A stretch of DNA of 64,000 bases, from the NCBI GenBank assembly GCA_050302475.1, contig JBNLBF010000004.1:1-64000 (forward strand). The letters run 5' to 3'. This DNA is from NORP23 sp050302475 (GTDB taxonomy: Bacteria > Pseudomonadota > Alphaproteobacteria > Rhodobacterales > Rhodobacteraceae). Shown here piece by piece: positions 53,251-60,964 of this stretch; the first letter of the stretch is position 1, and each line of letters begins with the position of its first letter. Position numbers and translations under genes: made by a program. The notes beneath the pieces are model-generated. The model did no database searches and was not told where the DNA came from. It saw nothing but the letters and a program-made list of their open reading frames with translations.

Positions 53251-53279
53251 AACATAGAAACGGGGGCGGGTTGTGTCAA
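53251..53279 (-). promoter_or_regulatory. Sigma-70 promoter of the atpIBEF'F operon
   Basis: On the minus strand TTGACA, exactly 17 bp, TATGTT, giving a leader of about 55 nt before the atpI ATG. Both boxes are near consensus. Confidence 0.75.
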
Positions 53280-53388
53280 GCGGAGTCTGCGGTTGGTCGA
53301 TATGCGGTAAGTTTCTGTTTTTATTGTGTTTTTATCTCATGCGTCAGCATAGCACATTTGACGGCAATGCGGTGGCTCAGACGCGATA

Positions 53389-53406
53389 GTTAACCCATCG
53401 GTTGAC
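53389..53406 (+). promoter_or_regulatory. Operator copy 1 upstream of the arsR-type gene
   Basis: GTTAACCCATCGGTTGAC is an imperfect inverted repeat (GTTAACC/GGTTGAC) overlapping the -35 box of the gene's probable promoter. It is closely similar to a second copy 39 bp downstream. Confidence 0.65.
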
Positions 53407-53429
53407 CGTAGAATTTCCGGAATTATAGT
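53402..53429 (+). promoter_or_regulatory. Promoter of the arsR-type gene giving a leaderless message
   Basis: TTGACC, 16 bp, TATAGT. The -10 ends 7 bp before the ATG at 53437, so transcription should start at or next to the start codon. No Shine-Dalgarno sequence is present. Confidence 0.65.
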
Positions 53430-53445
53430 CAATCATATGGTTGAC
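53428..53445 (+). promoter_or_regulatory. Operator copy 2 over the start codon of the arsR-type gene
   Basis: GTCAATCATATGGTTGAC, arms GTCAATC/GGTTGAC with the central ATG being the start codon. With copy 1 it brackets the promoter, which suits autorepression by a winged-helix dimer. Confidence 0.65.
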
Positions 53446-53805
53446 GATCCGGATTCCCGCCTTGATGCGATCTTTGCTGCCTTGTCCGACCGGACCCGGC
53501 GGATGATCCTGCTGACATTGCTGGAGGGCGACCAGACCGTGAAGGCACTGGCGGAGCCTTACGACATGTCGCTGGCCGCCGTTTCGAAACATTTACAGAT
53601 ATTGGCGCAGGCGGGGCTGATCTCGCAACATAAGGAGGGGCGAGAGAAACGCTGTCAGTTGGAGCATGACGCGTTCAAAACAGCGGCCTTCTGGATCGAA
53701 AGCTATGGCGCTTTCATTGATGACGGGTTTGACGTGCTGGAACGGGCGCTGGCGCTGCAGACGGACAGCGATTATCTGGCTCTGACCGATTCCGAGGAGA
53801 GCTAA
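53437..53805 (+). CDS. ArsR/SdpR-type winged-helix repressor
   Basis: A 122-residue transcription regulator. LDAIFAALSDRTRRMILLTL (residues 8-27) is the usual N-terminus, and KALAEPYDMSLAAVSKHLQILAQAGLI (about 37-63) is the helix-turn-helix with its recognition helix. The classical metal-sensing CxC site is missing, since only one cysteine is seen (about 74), so it is probably not an arsenic sensor. Relatives often sit beside SRPBCC (AHSA1) genes; none is present here. Two operator-like palindromes bracket its promoter. Its stop overlaps the convergent mscS stop by 4 bases. Confidence 0.9.
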   Translation: MVDDPDSRLDAIFAALSDRTRRMILLTLLEGDQTVKALAEPYDMSLAAVSKHLQILAQAGLISQHKEGREKRCQLEHDAFKTAAFWIESYGAFIDDGFDVLERALALQTDSDYLALTDSEES

Positions 53806-54587
53806 ATAGCCTTCTCCAGTTGCAGCGATGTCGGATACGGAATTTCGATTTTGGCTTTGTCGAACGCTTCTTTGACAGCGCGCTGCAAATCACATTTGAA
53901 ATCCCAATAGTCCGGTCGGTCACACCAGACCCTGATCTGGAAATCGACCGAGCTGTCACCCAGATTCACGACTTTCACCCACGGTTCCGGATCCATATGC
54001 GCGCGCTCGTCCTTCTTGATGACATTGCGCAACGTTGTTTCTGCCTTCTTCAGGTCCGTGTCATATGACACACCGAACGTCAGGTCGATCCGACGTGTTT
54101 CGAAATAAGAGAAATTCTTGATCGAGGACGCCCAGATATCGGAATTTGGGACTGTGATCTGGATATTATCAACCGTCACCAGTTCCACGGTAAACAGATG
54201 GATGGAGGCGACAGTACCTTCCTCCCCGGCGGCGGACACGTAATCGCCAACTTTAAAGGGGCGAAACCCCAGCAGCATCACCCCGGCGGCAAGGTTCGAC
54301 AATGTCCCCTGCAACGCCAGTCCAATTGCCAGACCGGCGGCACCGATAATCGCGACCAGCGAGGTTGTTTGCACGCCAAACTGCGACAGCACAAAGACAC
54401 CGGCAATGATCAGGATTGAATAGCGGACAAGGCTGGCGAGGAAGCTGAACAGGGTTTCGTCCAGCTCTTCATGCTCTTTGCTGAACTCACGCAGTTTCCG
54501 GCTGATGAAGCCCGAGGCCCAAATGGCCGCGACCAGAATTACACCTGCGACAACGATGTCTTTCAGTAGCTCAAGTACCCAACTCAT
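53802..54587 (-). CDS. MscS family small-conductance mechanosensitive channel
   Basis: A 261-residue channel that releases solutes on hypo-osmotic shock. Three membrane helices are predicted (about 10-27, 45-67 and 75-100); the pore-lining helix is IIGAAGLAIGLALQGTLSNLAAGVMLL, followed by the beta domain FRPFKVGDYVSAAGEEGTV and the cytoplasmic vestibule. The size matches the minimal MscS. It lies 12 bp downstream of aroC on the same strand, and its 3' end overlaps the convergent arsR-type gene. Confidence 0.93.
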   Translation of the reverse strand: MSWVLELLKDIVVAGVILVAAIWASGFISRKLREFSKEHEELDETLFSFLASLVRYSILIIAGVFVLSQFGVQTTSLVAIIGAAGLAIGLALQGTLSNLAAGVMLLGFRPFKVGDYVSAAGEEGTVASIHLFTVELVTVDNIQITVPNSDIWASSIKNFSYFETRRIDLTFGVSYDTDLKKAETTLRNVIKKDERAHMDPEPWVKVVNLGDSSVDFQIRVWCDRPDYWDFKCDLQRAVKEAFDKAKIEIPYPTSLQLEKAI

Positions 54588-54599
54588 CAGACAATCCTC

Positions 54600-55700
54600 T
54601 TATCCTATCTTTCCTTGATTTTCACCGATCTGCCCGCGATGCAGCAACAGATGATCGAGAACGACACAGGCCATCATCGCCTCGCCCACGGGGACGGCGC
54701 GGATGCCGACGCATGGGTCGTGGCGGCCTTTGGTGATGATCTCGGTTTCCTCGCCGGATTTGGTAATCGTCTTGCGCGGAGTCAGGATGGACGAGGTCGG
54801 TTTGACCGCAAACCTGCACACCACATCCTGTCCTGTCGAAATACCGCCAAGGATCCCGCCAGCGTGATTGCTGCTGTAAACAGGCCCGTCCGGTCCCATG
54901 GTGATTTCGTCGGCGTTTTCCTCGCCCGTTAGGGTCGCGGCCCCCATCCCGGCACCGATCTCCACCCCTTTGACGGCATTGATCGACATCATCGCCGCCG
55001 CGACATCGGTGTCGAGCTTGGCATAAACCGGTGCTCCCAGCCCTGCAGGAACGCCCGAAGCCGCAACCTCGACCACTGCGCCAACCGAGCTTCCGGATTT
55101 GCGCAGACCGGACAGGTAGCTTTCCCATTCCTCGGCAGCAACCGGGTCTGGCGTCCAGAACGGGTTCTGATCAATTTGGGCCATATCCATGCGTTTGCGG
55201 TTGATCAGATGCGGTCCCATCTGCACCATGTATCCGGTGATTTTGAGATCGGGCATCAAATCCGCCAGCACAGCACGTGCCACGCCGCCGGCAGCCACAC
55301 GCGCCGCCGTTTCACGCGCTGACGACCGTCCGCCACCACGATAATCGCGATTTCCGTATTTCTGATAATAGGTGATGTCAGCATGTCCGGGGCGGAATTT
55401 TTCGGCAATGTCGCCGTAATCTTTAGAGCGCTGATCTGTATTGCGGATCAACAGCTGGATAGGTGTCCCGGTGGTTTTCCCCTCAAACACACCAGACAGG
55501 ATTTCGACCTGATCGGCCTCCTGCCGCTGAGTCGTGAATTTATTCTGACCCGGTTTGCGCTTGTCCAACCACGTCTGGATCATCGTCTCATCCAAAGCGA
55601 CATTCGGTGGGCAGCCGTCAACAACCGCCCCCAGCGCAGGCCCGTGGCTTTCGCCCCAAGTGGTGACACGAAATAGATGGCCGAAAGAATTCATCGACAT
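54600..55700 (-). CDS. aroC: Chorismate synthase
   Basis: Converts EPSP to chorismate, the last step of the shikimate pathway, using reduced FMN. About 366 residues from the ATG at 55700 (MSMNSFGHLFRVTT), with GGAG eight bases upstream; a TTG at 55706 is in frame but less likely. The signatures are GESHGPALG, FRPGHADITYYQKYG, and RGGGRSSARETAARVAAG (about 125-142). Confidence 0.97.
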   Translation of the reverse strand: MSMNSFGHLFRVTTWGESHGPALGAVVDGCPPNVALDETMIQTWLDKRKPGQNKFTTQRQEADQVEILSGVFEGKTTGTPIQLLIRNTDQRSKDYGDIAEKFRPGHADITYYQKYGNRDYRGGGRSSARETAARVAAGGVARAVLADLMPDLKITGYMVQMGPHLINRKRMDMAQIDQNPFWTPDPVAAEEWESYLSGLRKSGSSVGAVVEVAASGVPAGLGAPVYAKLDTDVAAAMMSINAVKGVEIGAGMGAATLTGEENADEITMGPDGPVYSSNHAGGILGGISTGQDVVCRFAVKPTSSILTPRKTITKSGEETEIITKGRHDPCVGIRAVPVGEAMMACVVLDHLLLHRGQIGENQGKIG

Positions 55701-55752
55701 GGGCAAAACTCCTCAATCCGTGCTTACCCGATGGGTCGCGCGGGAAAAAGCC

Positions 55753-56709
55753 CTATTCTGCGGCGATATCCAGCGATTTGGGCTTTGGTGACGGGCCAGT
55801 GTCGATGCGCATATTGGACATCCGCGTGACGGGGCGCAGCTTGGAGGCTTTGCCGCCGCCCTCGCGCCAGATCACGAATATCCCGCTGGCGATGATGATC
55901 GACGACCCGATCGCAACCCATTTGTCCGGCGTTTCATTGAAAAAGAAATAGCCAAAGGCGACCGCCCACAAGATTTGCGAATATTGCACCGGCGCAACAA
56001 TGGCCGCTGGCGCCGCGCGATAGGCTGCAATCATCGCGATCTGCGCGCCTATCACTATCGTCCCGATCAATGCCATGACACCAAGATCCGGCAGCGCAAC
56101 AGGTTTATAGACAAACGGCATCAGAGACGCCATCACCAGCACATTGGTGATCATCGGGATCAGGATCAGAACAGCACTGCGTTCATCGCCACCGATCTTA
56201 CGCATGATGATATTGGCCATTGAGCTGACAATCGCCGCAGTAAGGGCCGCCGCATGGCCCAGCGTAAATTCCGCCGTGCCGGGACGCAGTACAACCATCA
56301 CTCCGATGAAACCGACAACCACGGCGATCCAGCGACGGATGCCAACCGTTTCCCCCAGAAACGGCACCGACAGCGCTGTGATCAGCAAGGGCATCGCGAA
56401 TAACAGCGCATAAACCTCGGCCAAAGGCAGGGTGGTAAACGCATAAAACGCGCAATTTGCCCCAATCAGCGCCAGTAGGGTGCGCAGCGCCAGCCACCAG
56501 GGATGATGAGGGCGGAATGTGCCTTCTTGCTTGTCGGCCATCATGACGACAGTCAGGGGGACAAAAGCAAACAAGGTCGCGAATAGCAGAATCTGAAAGA
56601 CCGAGTAGCTGCCGCCAAGTGATTTGATCAACGCGTCATGCGTGGCAAAGATGCCAAAAGCAATCAGCCCCAGCAAAAACCCGCGTGTTGTGTCCTGTTT
56701 GCGTTCCAT
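55753..56709 (-). CDS. DMT/EamA family transporter
   Basis: About 318 residues from the ATG at 56709; 16 upstream in-frame codons lack similarity. Ten transmembrane helices arise from two EamA repeats (about 10-140 and 155-290), with GIFATHDALIKSL and PLAEVYALLFAMPLLITALS in the first repeat and PVQYSQILWAVAFGYFFFNE in the second. It is probably an inner-membrane metabolite exporter; the substrate is unknown. It is upstream of aroC by 52 bp and divergent from the thi operon. Confidence 0.9.
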   Translation of the reverse strand: MERKQDTTRGFLLGLIAFGIFATHDALIKSLGGSYSVFQILLFATLFAFVPLTVVMMADKQEGTFRPHHPWWLALRTLLALIGANCAFYAFTTLPLAEVYALLFAMPLLITALSVPFLGETVGIRRWIAVVVGFIGVMVVLRPGTAEFTLGHAAALTAAIVSSMANIIMRKIGGDERSAVLILIPMITNVLVMASLMPFVYKPVALPDLGVMALIGTIVIGAQIAMIAAYRAAPAAIVAPVQYSQILWAVAFGYFFFNETPDKWVAIGSSIIIASGIFVIWREGGGKASKLRPVTRMSNMRIDTGPSPKPKSLDIAAE

Positions 56710-56768
56710 CACCTGATCCGTTTTGGCGGACGATAGCACGGGCCGGGCTAAGCGCAATCCATATCCGC

Positions 56769-56796
56769 TTGCACTCAGCCCGGCTTTGCCTATGTT
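56769..56796 (+). promoter_or_regulatory. Promoter of the thiBPQ operon
   Basis: TTGCAC, 16 bp, TATGTT, placing the transcription start about at 56803, the first base of the TPP riboswitch. Confidence 0.65.
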
Positions 56797-56803
56797 TGGT
56801 CAT

Positions 56804-56885
56804 ACCTCGGGGTGCCCAGTCGGGCTGAGATGCAATTCCGCGAACCCGTTGAACCTGAACCGGATCACACCGGCGTAGGGAAGGT
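56804..56885 (+). promoter_or_regulatory. TPP (THI-box) riboswitch
   Basis: The conserved TPP-aptamer elements are present in order: GGGGTGCCC, GGGCTGAGATG (thi-box pyrimidine sensor) and, after a short stem, ACCTGAACCGGATCACACC then GGCGTAGGGA. P1 is closed by ACCT (56804-56807) with AGGT (56882-56885). It lies 45 bp before thiB and controls thiamine uptake. Confidence 0.96.
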
Positions 56886-56898
56886 GGGGCGCAAGCCC

Positions 56899-56926
56899 AT
56901 CCTCCATACGTCGCATGTAGGAGGAT
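56899..56926 (+). promoter_or_regulatory. Shine-Dalgarno-sequestering stem of the thiB leader
   Basis: ATCCTCC (56899-56905) pairs perfectly with GGAGGAT (56920-56926), burying the thiB ribosome site GGAGG (56920-56924), which lies 5 bp before the ATG. It is the likely expression platform of the riboswitch, acting on translation. A GGGC-GCAA-GCCC tetraloop hairpin precedes it at 56887-56898. Confidence 0.8.
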
Positions 56927-56929
56927 ATA

Positions 56930-57913
56930 ATGAACAAATCCCTTCTGACTGCGGCTTTTGCTACCCTTTGCGGGGCAGCTTCGGCGCAGACACTCACCGT
57001 TTACACCTATGACAGCTTCATTCCGGCCTGGGGTCCTGGCCCCGCCATCGAAGAAGCGTTTGAGGCCGAATGCGCCTGTGACCTTGAATTTGTCGCCGCT
57101 GGCGATGGGGCGGCCATTTTGGCCCGCCTTCAGCTGGAGGGCGAAAACACCGATGCTGACATAGTGCTGGGCCTCGACACCAGTTTGATTGCGGCGGCAA
57201 AGGAAACCGGGTTGTTCGCACCTCACGCGGGCGTTCCCGACACTCTGACCCTGCCGATCATGTGGACGGACGACATCTTTTTGCCCTTCGACTGGGGGTA
57301 TTTTGCCTTTGTCTATGACAAAACAGTCGTATCGACCCCACCTAGCAGCTTCACCGATTTGGTGCAGGGCGACTATACGCTGATCATTCAGGACCCGCGA
57401 TCCTCGACCCCCGGGTTAGGTCTGATGCTGTGGGTGAAACATGTCTATGGCGACCGGGCTGGCGAAATCTGGTCCCGCCTTGCCCCGCGTATCGTGACCG
57501 TCACCAAAGGCTGGTCCGAGGCCTACGGCCTGTTCCTGGAGGGTGAGGCTGATCTGGTGCTGTCCTACACCACCTCGCCATTGTATCATCAACTTGCCGA
57601 GGGCGACGACACCAAACCCGCCGCGATATTTGACGAAGGGCATTACATGCAAATCGAAGTCGCCGCGAAACTTGCGAGCACCGATCAGCCGGAGCTGGCG
57701 GATCAGTTCCTCGCCTTCATGGCGACACCCGGGTTTCAAGCGGTGATCCCTGAAACAAACTGGATGTATCCGGCGGCAGGGAATGGGTTCGACATCGACC
57801 CGGCCTTCCTGGAAAGCCTGTCGGGAATCACCCCCCTGCTGTTTGACCCGGCAGAGGTCGAAGCCATCCGTGAAGCGGCACTGGACGAATGGCGCAACGC
57901 GCTCAGCCAGTAA
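56930..57913 (+). CDS. thiB: Thiamine ABC transporter substrate-binding protein
   Basis: A 327-residue periplasmic thiamine/TPP-binding protein. A signal peptide (residues 1-20, ending ASA) is followed by LTVYTYDSFIPAWGPG, the usual N-terminal strand of the family, then YFAFVYDK and SYTTSPLYHQ in the ligand cleft. The gene is directly under a TPP riboswitch, which fixes thiamine as the substrate. Its end overlaps thiP by 25 bp. Confidence 0.96.
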   Translation: MNKSLLTAAFATLCGAASAQTLTVYTYDSFIPAWGPGPAIEEAFEAECACDLEFVAAGDGAAILARLQLEGENTDADIVLGLDTSLIAAAKETGLFAPHAGVPDTLTLPIMWTDDIFLPFDWGYFAFVYDKTVVSTPPSSFTDLVQGDYTLIIQDPRSSTPGLGLMLWVKHVYGDRAGEIWSRLAPRIVTVTKGWSEAYGLFLEGEADLVLSYTTSPLYHQLAEGDDTKPAAIFDEGHYMQIEVAAKLASTDQPELADQFLAFMATPGFQAVIPETNWMYPAAGNGFDIDPAFLESLSGITPLLFDPAEVEAIREAALDEWRNALSQ

Positions 57914-59445
57914 TCACGGTCCTTGGGATCGGCGCGCTGGGTCTGACCGTCGCGCTGATCCTTGCGCCGCCGATCACATTGTTGATAGTGGCCGACGGTG
58001 GAGGATTAACGTCCGCCGACTGGTCCGCAATCCGTTTCACGCTGATGCAGGCGACCCTGTCGGCGGTGATCAGCGTTTTACTCGCCATACCTGTTGCCCG
58101 GGCGATGGCGCGAAGGTCATTTCCGGGGCGAGGACTGTTGGTCACACTGTTGGGTGCGCCGTTTCTGCTGCCAGTAATTGTCGCCGTGATCGGGCTGTTG
58201 ATCGTCTGGGGACGCTCGGGCTGGGTGTCGGACCTGATCGGCACGCCGCTTTCGATCTATGGGTTGGGTGGTATCCTGCTGGCACATGTTTTTTTCAACC
58301 TGCCGCTCGCCACGCGACTGATCCTGCAAGGCTGGGGTCAAATCCCGACGGAGCATTTCCGCCTCGTTGCACAGCTGGGTTTCCGGCCCCGGACGGTGTT
58401 CTGGCATCTGGAATGGCCAATGCTGCGATCCGTTCTGCCCGGGGCTTTCCTGCTGATTTTCCTGCTCTGCATCACCAGTTTCGCCGTCGCGCTTACACTG
58501 GGGGGCGGACCACGTGCCACGACTATCGAGCTGGCGATTTTCGAAGCCGTGCGCTTCAGTTTCGATCTATCACGCGCGGCAATCCTGTCGCTGATCCAGT
58601 TTGCGCTATGTGGCGCGGTCGCTTTTCTGTCGCTGAAGATCAGCCTCTCGACCGGGTTTGCCAGTAGCAGCCTGATCCGCACGCCACGATGGGATGCGGA
58701 CAGCGCTGTTCAGCGCGGTCTCGATATCGTCGCCATTCTGCTGGTCGCGCTGTTCATGTTAGCGCCGATGTTGGCACTCACGGTGCGCGGGCTGGCTGGG
58801 TTCACGGATATACCGCCGATTGGTCGTGCAGTTACAACCAGCCTTTTGGTTGCCCTTGGTTCCACCGCCTTCACGACGCTGACCGCACTGGCACTGGCGC
58901 AATGGATCGACCGGCTACGCGCCGGAGGGACCCGACTTGCCGCATTGTCCGAGGGGATCAGCCTGATCACCCTCGCCGCCTCGCCGTTCGTTTTGGGGAC
59001 AGGGCTGTTCCTGTTGATCCGCAGCATTGCGAACCCGTTTGCCTTCGCCCTGCCTGCAACTGCGCTTGTCAATGCCACCGTCGCGCTGCCTATTGCGTTG
59101 CGGGTCCTGTTGCCGGCGCTGGAACAATCGCGCCTGACCCATGGGCGTCTGGGCGAGAGCCTGTCGATCACCGGCTGGTCCCGGTTCCGCCTGATCACAT
59201 GGCCCGCCATCCGAGCGCCTTTGGGCTTTGCCGCCGGGATCGCGGCGGCGCTGTCGATGGGTGACTTGGGCGTGATCACCTTGTTTGCGCCCCCCGATGT
59301 GGAAACGCTTCCCCTTCTGATGTATCGCCTGATGGGGTCGTATCAGACACAGGCTGCGGCAAGTGTGGCGCTGATCCTGATTGCCCTGACCCTGGCCTTG
59401 TTCTGGCTGTTTGATCGTGGAGGTCGCCTTGGACGTCACCCTTGA
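57889..59445 (+). CDS. thiP: Thiamine ABC transporter permease
   Basis: A 518-residue permease with two fused membrane halves (about 1-255 and 275-510) of about six helices each. Both halves carry a coupling-loop motif for the ATPase: HFRLVAQLGFRPRTVFWHLEWP in the first and LGESLSITGWSRFRLITWP in the second. The start overlaps thiB, and the end overlaps the beginning of the thiQ frame. Confidence 0.95.
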   Translation: MAQRAQPVITVLGIGALGLTVALILAPPITLLIVADGGGLTSADWSAIRFTLMQATLSAVISVLLAIPVARAMARRSFPGRGLLVTLLGAPFLLPVIVAVIGLLIVWGRSGWVSDLIGTPLSIYGLGGILLAHVFFNLPLATRLILQGWGQIPTEHFRLVAQLGFRPRTVFWHLEWPMLRSVLPGAFLLIFLLCITSFAVALTLGGGPRATTIELAIFEAVRFSFDLSRAAILSLIQFALCGAVAFLSLKISLSTGFASSSLIRTPRWDADSAVQRGLDIVAILLVALFMLAPMLALTVRGLAGFTDIPPIGRAVTTSLLVALGSTAFTTLTALALAQWIDRLRAGGTRLAALSEGISLITLAASPFVLGTGLFLLIRSIANPFAFALPATALVNATVALPIALRVLLPALEQSRLTHGRLGESLSITGWSRFRLITWPAIRAPLGFAAGIAAALSMGDLGVITLFAPPDVETLPLLMYRLMGSYQTQAAASVALILIALTLALFWLFDRGGRLGRHP

Positions 59446-60121
59446 TACCCTGCTGATCCGGTTGGGAGAGTTTACCCTGTCTGCGGATTTCACCATCCCA
59501 AACGGGATCACGGCCGTGATCGGGCCGTCAGGCGGGGGGAAGTCTACGTTGTTACTGACGGTTGCCGGGTTCATTGATCCCGTCGAAGGCGCGGTGCGGT
59601 TCGATGGTCAGTCCGCGGTTGCAAACCCGGGCGACCGGCCGGTTACGATGCTGTTTCAGGAACATAATCTGTTTCCGCATATGACCGTCGCCGCCAATGT
59701 TGGACTGGGTTTGCGGCCTGATCTGAAGCTGTCATCCGCTGAGCATCAGCAAGTTGAGGCCGCACTGACAGAGGTTGACCTTGCCGGGCTTGGTCTTCGC
59801 TACCCTGCCGATCTGTCAGGTGGGCAGCGCCAGCGGGTGGCACTGGCGCGGGCGCTGTTGCGGGATAGGCCGGTGCTTCTTCTGGATGAACCCTTCGCCG
59901 CCCTTGGTCCTGCCCTTCGTCGCGAAATGCTGGATCTGGTGCACAGGATCCGAGACCGGCAGAACGCCAATCTGTTGATGGTGACGCATGATCCGGAGGA
60001 TGCGCTCCGGATTGCAGATCAGGCTATTCTGGTCGCGGGTGGCAAGGCGCATCCGCCGCAGCCGATCAAACCCTTGTTCGATAATCCGCCGCCTGAATTG
60101 CGCGATTATCTGGGTCAATGA
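59429..60121 (+). CDS. thiQ: Thiamine ABC transporter ATP-binding protein
   Basis: About 230 residues from a TTG at 59429 (MDVTLDTLLIRLG), chosen because GGAGGT lies 5 bp upstream; other in-frame starts are a TTG at 59411 and a GTG at 59417. Walker A is IGPSGGGKSTLL, the Q-loop is MLFQEHNLF, the signature is LSGGQRQRVALARALL, Walker B is VLLLDEPFAALGP and the switch is VTHDPEDAL. It is shorter than many import ATPases, as is usual for ThiQ. A terminator follows at once. Confidence 0.95.
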   Translation: MDVTLDTLLIRLGEFTLSADFTIPNGITAVIGPSGGGKSTLLLTVAGFIDPVEGAVRFDGQSAVANPGDRPVTMLFQEHNLFPHMTVAANVGLGLRPDLKLSSAEHQQVEAALTEVDLAGLGLRYPADLSGGQRQRVALARALLRDRPVLLLDEPFAALGPALRREMLDLVHRIRDRQNANLLMVTHDPEDALRIADQAILVAGGKAHPPQPIKPLFDNPPPELRDYLGQ

Positions 60122-60123
60122 AA

Positions 60124-60147
60124 AAGGGCGGGGAAATCCCCGCCCTT
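60124..60147. terminator. Bidirectional terminator between thiQ and petC
   Basis: AAGGGCGGGG (60124-60133) pairs with CCCCGCCCTT (60138-60147) around AAAT, with an A-run on the left and a short TTAAA on the right. It is strongest for the minus-strand pet operon. Confidence 0.88.
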
Positions 60148-60166
60148 AAATCGAATGTCGATAAGA

Positions 60167-60946
60167 TCAGTTTTTGCGCTTGTGCGGCGCCCAGAGCTGT
60201 TTGTTCGTCAGGTATAGCAGTCCCGCCAGGAACACCATGAACACGAACACGTAGAAGCCGGTTTCTTTGCGGGCTTCCATCTTCGGCTCGGCAGCCCACA
60301 TCAGGAACGCGGAAACATCCATCGCCATGTGATGAATATCTGCCTCGTGCCCGTCTGCATATTCGACCAGATCGTCAAACAGCGGCGGCGGCATCGAAAT
60401 CCAGCCGCCCGGGAAGGCGGTGTTTTCATAAAGTATGGTGCCAGCCTGCTCTTTTTCCTCGCCAGTGTAACCGGTCAAGATCGAGGCAATATATTCCGGG
60501 CCGCCCATGCCTTTGATGATCTGATTGATCCCCAGACCGGCAGGGCCATGGAATCCGGCGCGCGCTTTTGCCATCAGCGACAGATCCGGTGCACCATCAT
60601 ACTGAGAGGTGCCGAACTTGTCCGACGGGATCGCGGTGCGGAAATCGTCGATTTCAGGATCGAAGGTTTCATACAGTGCCGCGTAAGCCTTGACCTGTTC
60701 TTCTTCCATATGCGGACCGCCCTCGTCACCGAGGTTGCGGTAATAGACATATTCCAGACCGTGGCAGGCGGCGCAGACTTCGGTATAAACCTGAAGGCCG
60801 CGCTGCAGCTGGTGTTGATCATAAGTTCCGAACGGACCTTCGAAGCTGAACGCGAAATCTTCGACGTGGCTTTCCCCACCGGCAGCATTTGCCCCGGTTG
60901 CCAGGCCCAGCGCGATGGTCGCGGAAAGGAGGGTGCGTTTAATCAT
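60167..60946 (-). CDS. petC: Cytochrome c1 of the bc1 complex
   Basis: About 259 residues from the ATG at 60946, preceded by AGGAGATAAGAG; the six upstream codons are leader. A signal peptide (about 1-21, ending ANAA) exports the haem domain. The haem c site is CAACHG (about residues 50-56), and a C-terminal transmembrane anchor (ETGFYVFVFMVFLAGLLYL) holds it in the membrane. Electrons pass from the Rieske centre to this haem. It is the last gene of petABC. Confidence 0.97.
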   Translation of the reverse strand: MIKRTLLSATIALGLATGANAAGGESHVEDFAFSFEGPFGTYDQHQLQRGLQVYTEVCAACHGLEYVYYRNLGDEGGPHMEEEQVKAYAALYETFDPEIDDFRTAIPSDKFGTSQYDGAPDLSLMAKARAGFHGPAGLGINQIIKGMGGPEYIASILTGYTGEEKEQAGTILYENTAFPGGWISMPPPLFDDLVEYADGHEADIHHMAMDVSAFLMWAAEPKMEARKETGFYVFVFMVFLAGLLYLTNKQLWAPHKRKN

Positions 60947-60964
60947 TCTCTTATCTCCTCTCAC

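Noticed and set aside
53437..53805. ArsR-type protein as an arsenic or metal sensor
   Set aside because: The metal-binding ELCVCDL-like cysteine pair is absent and only one cysteine is present.
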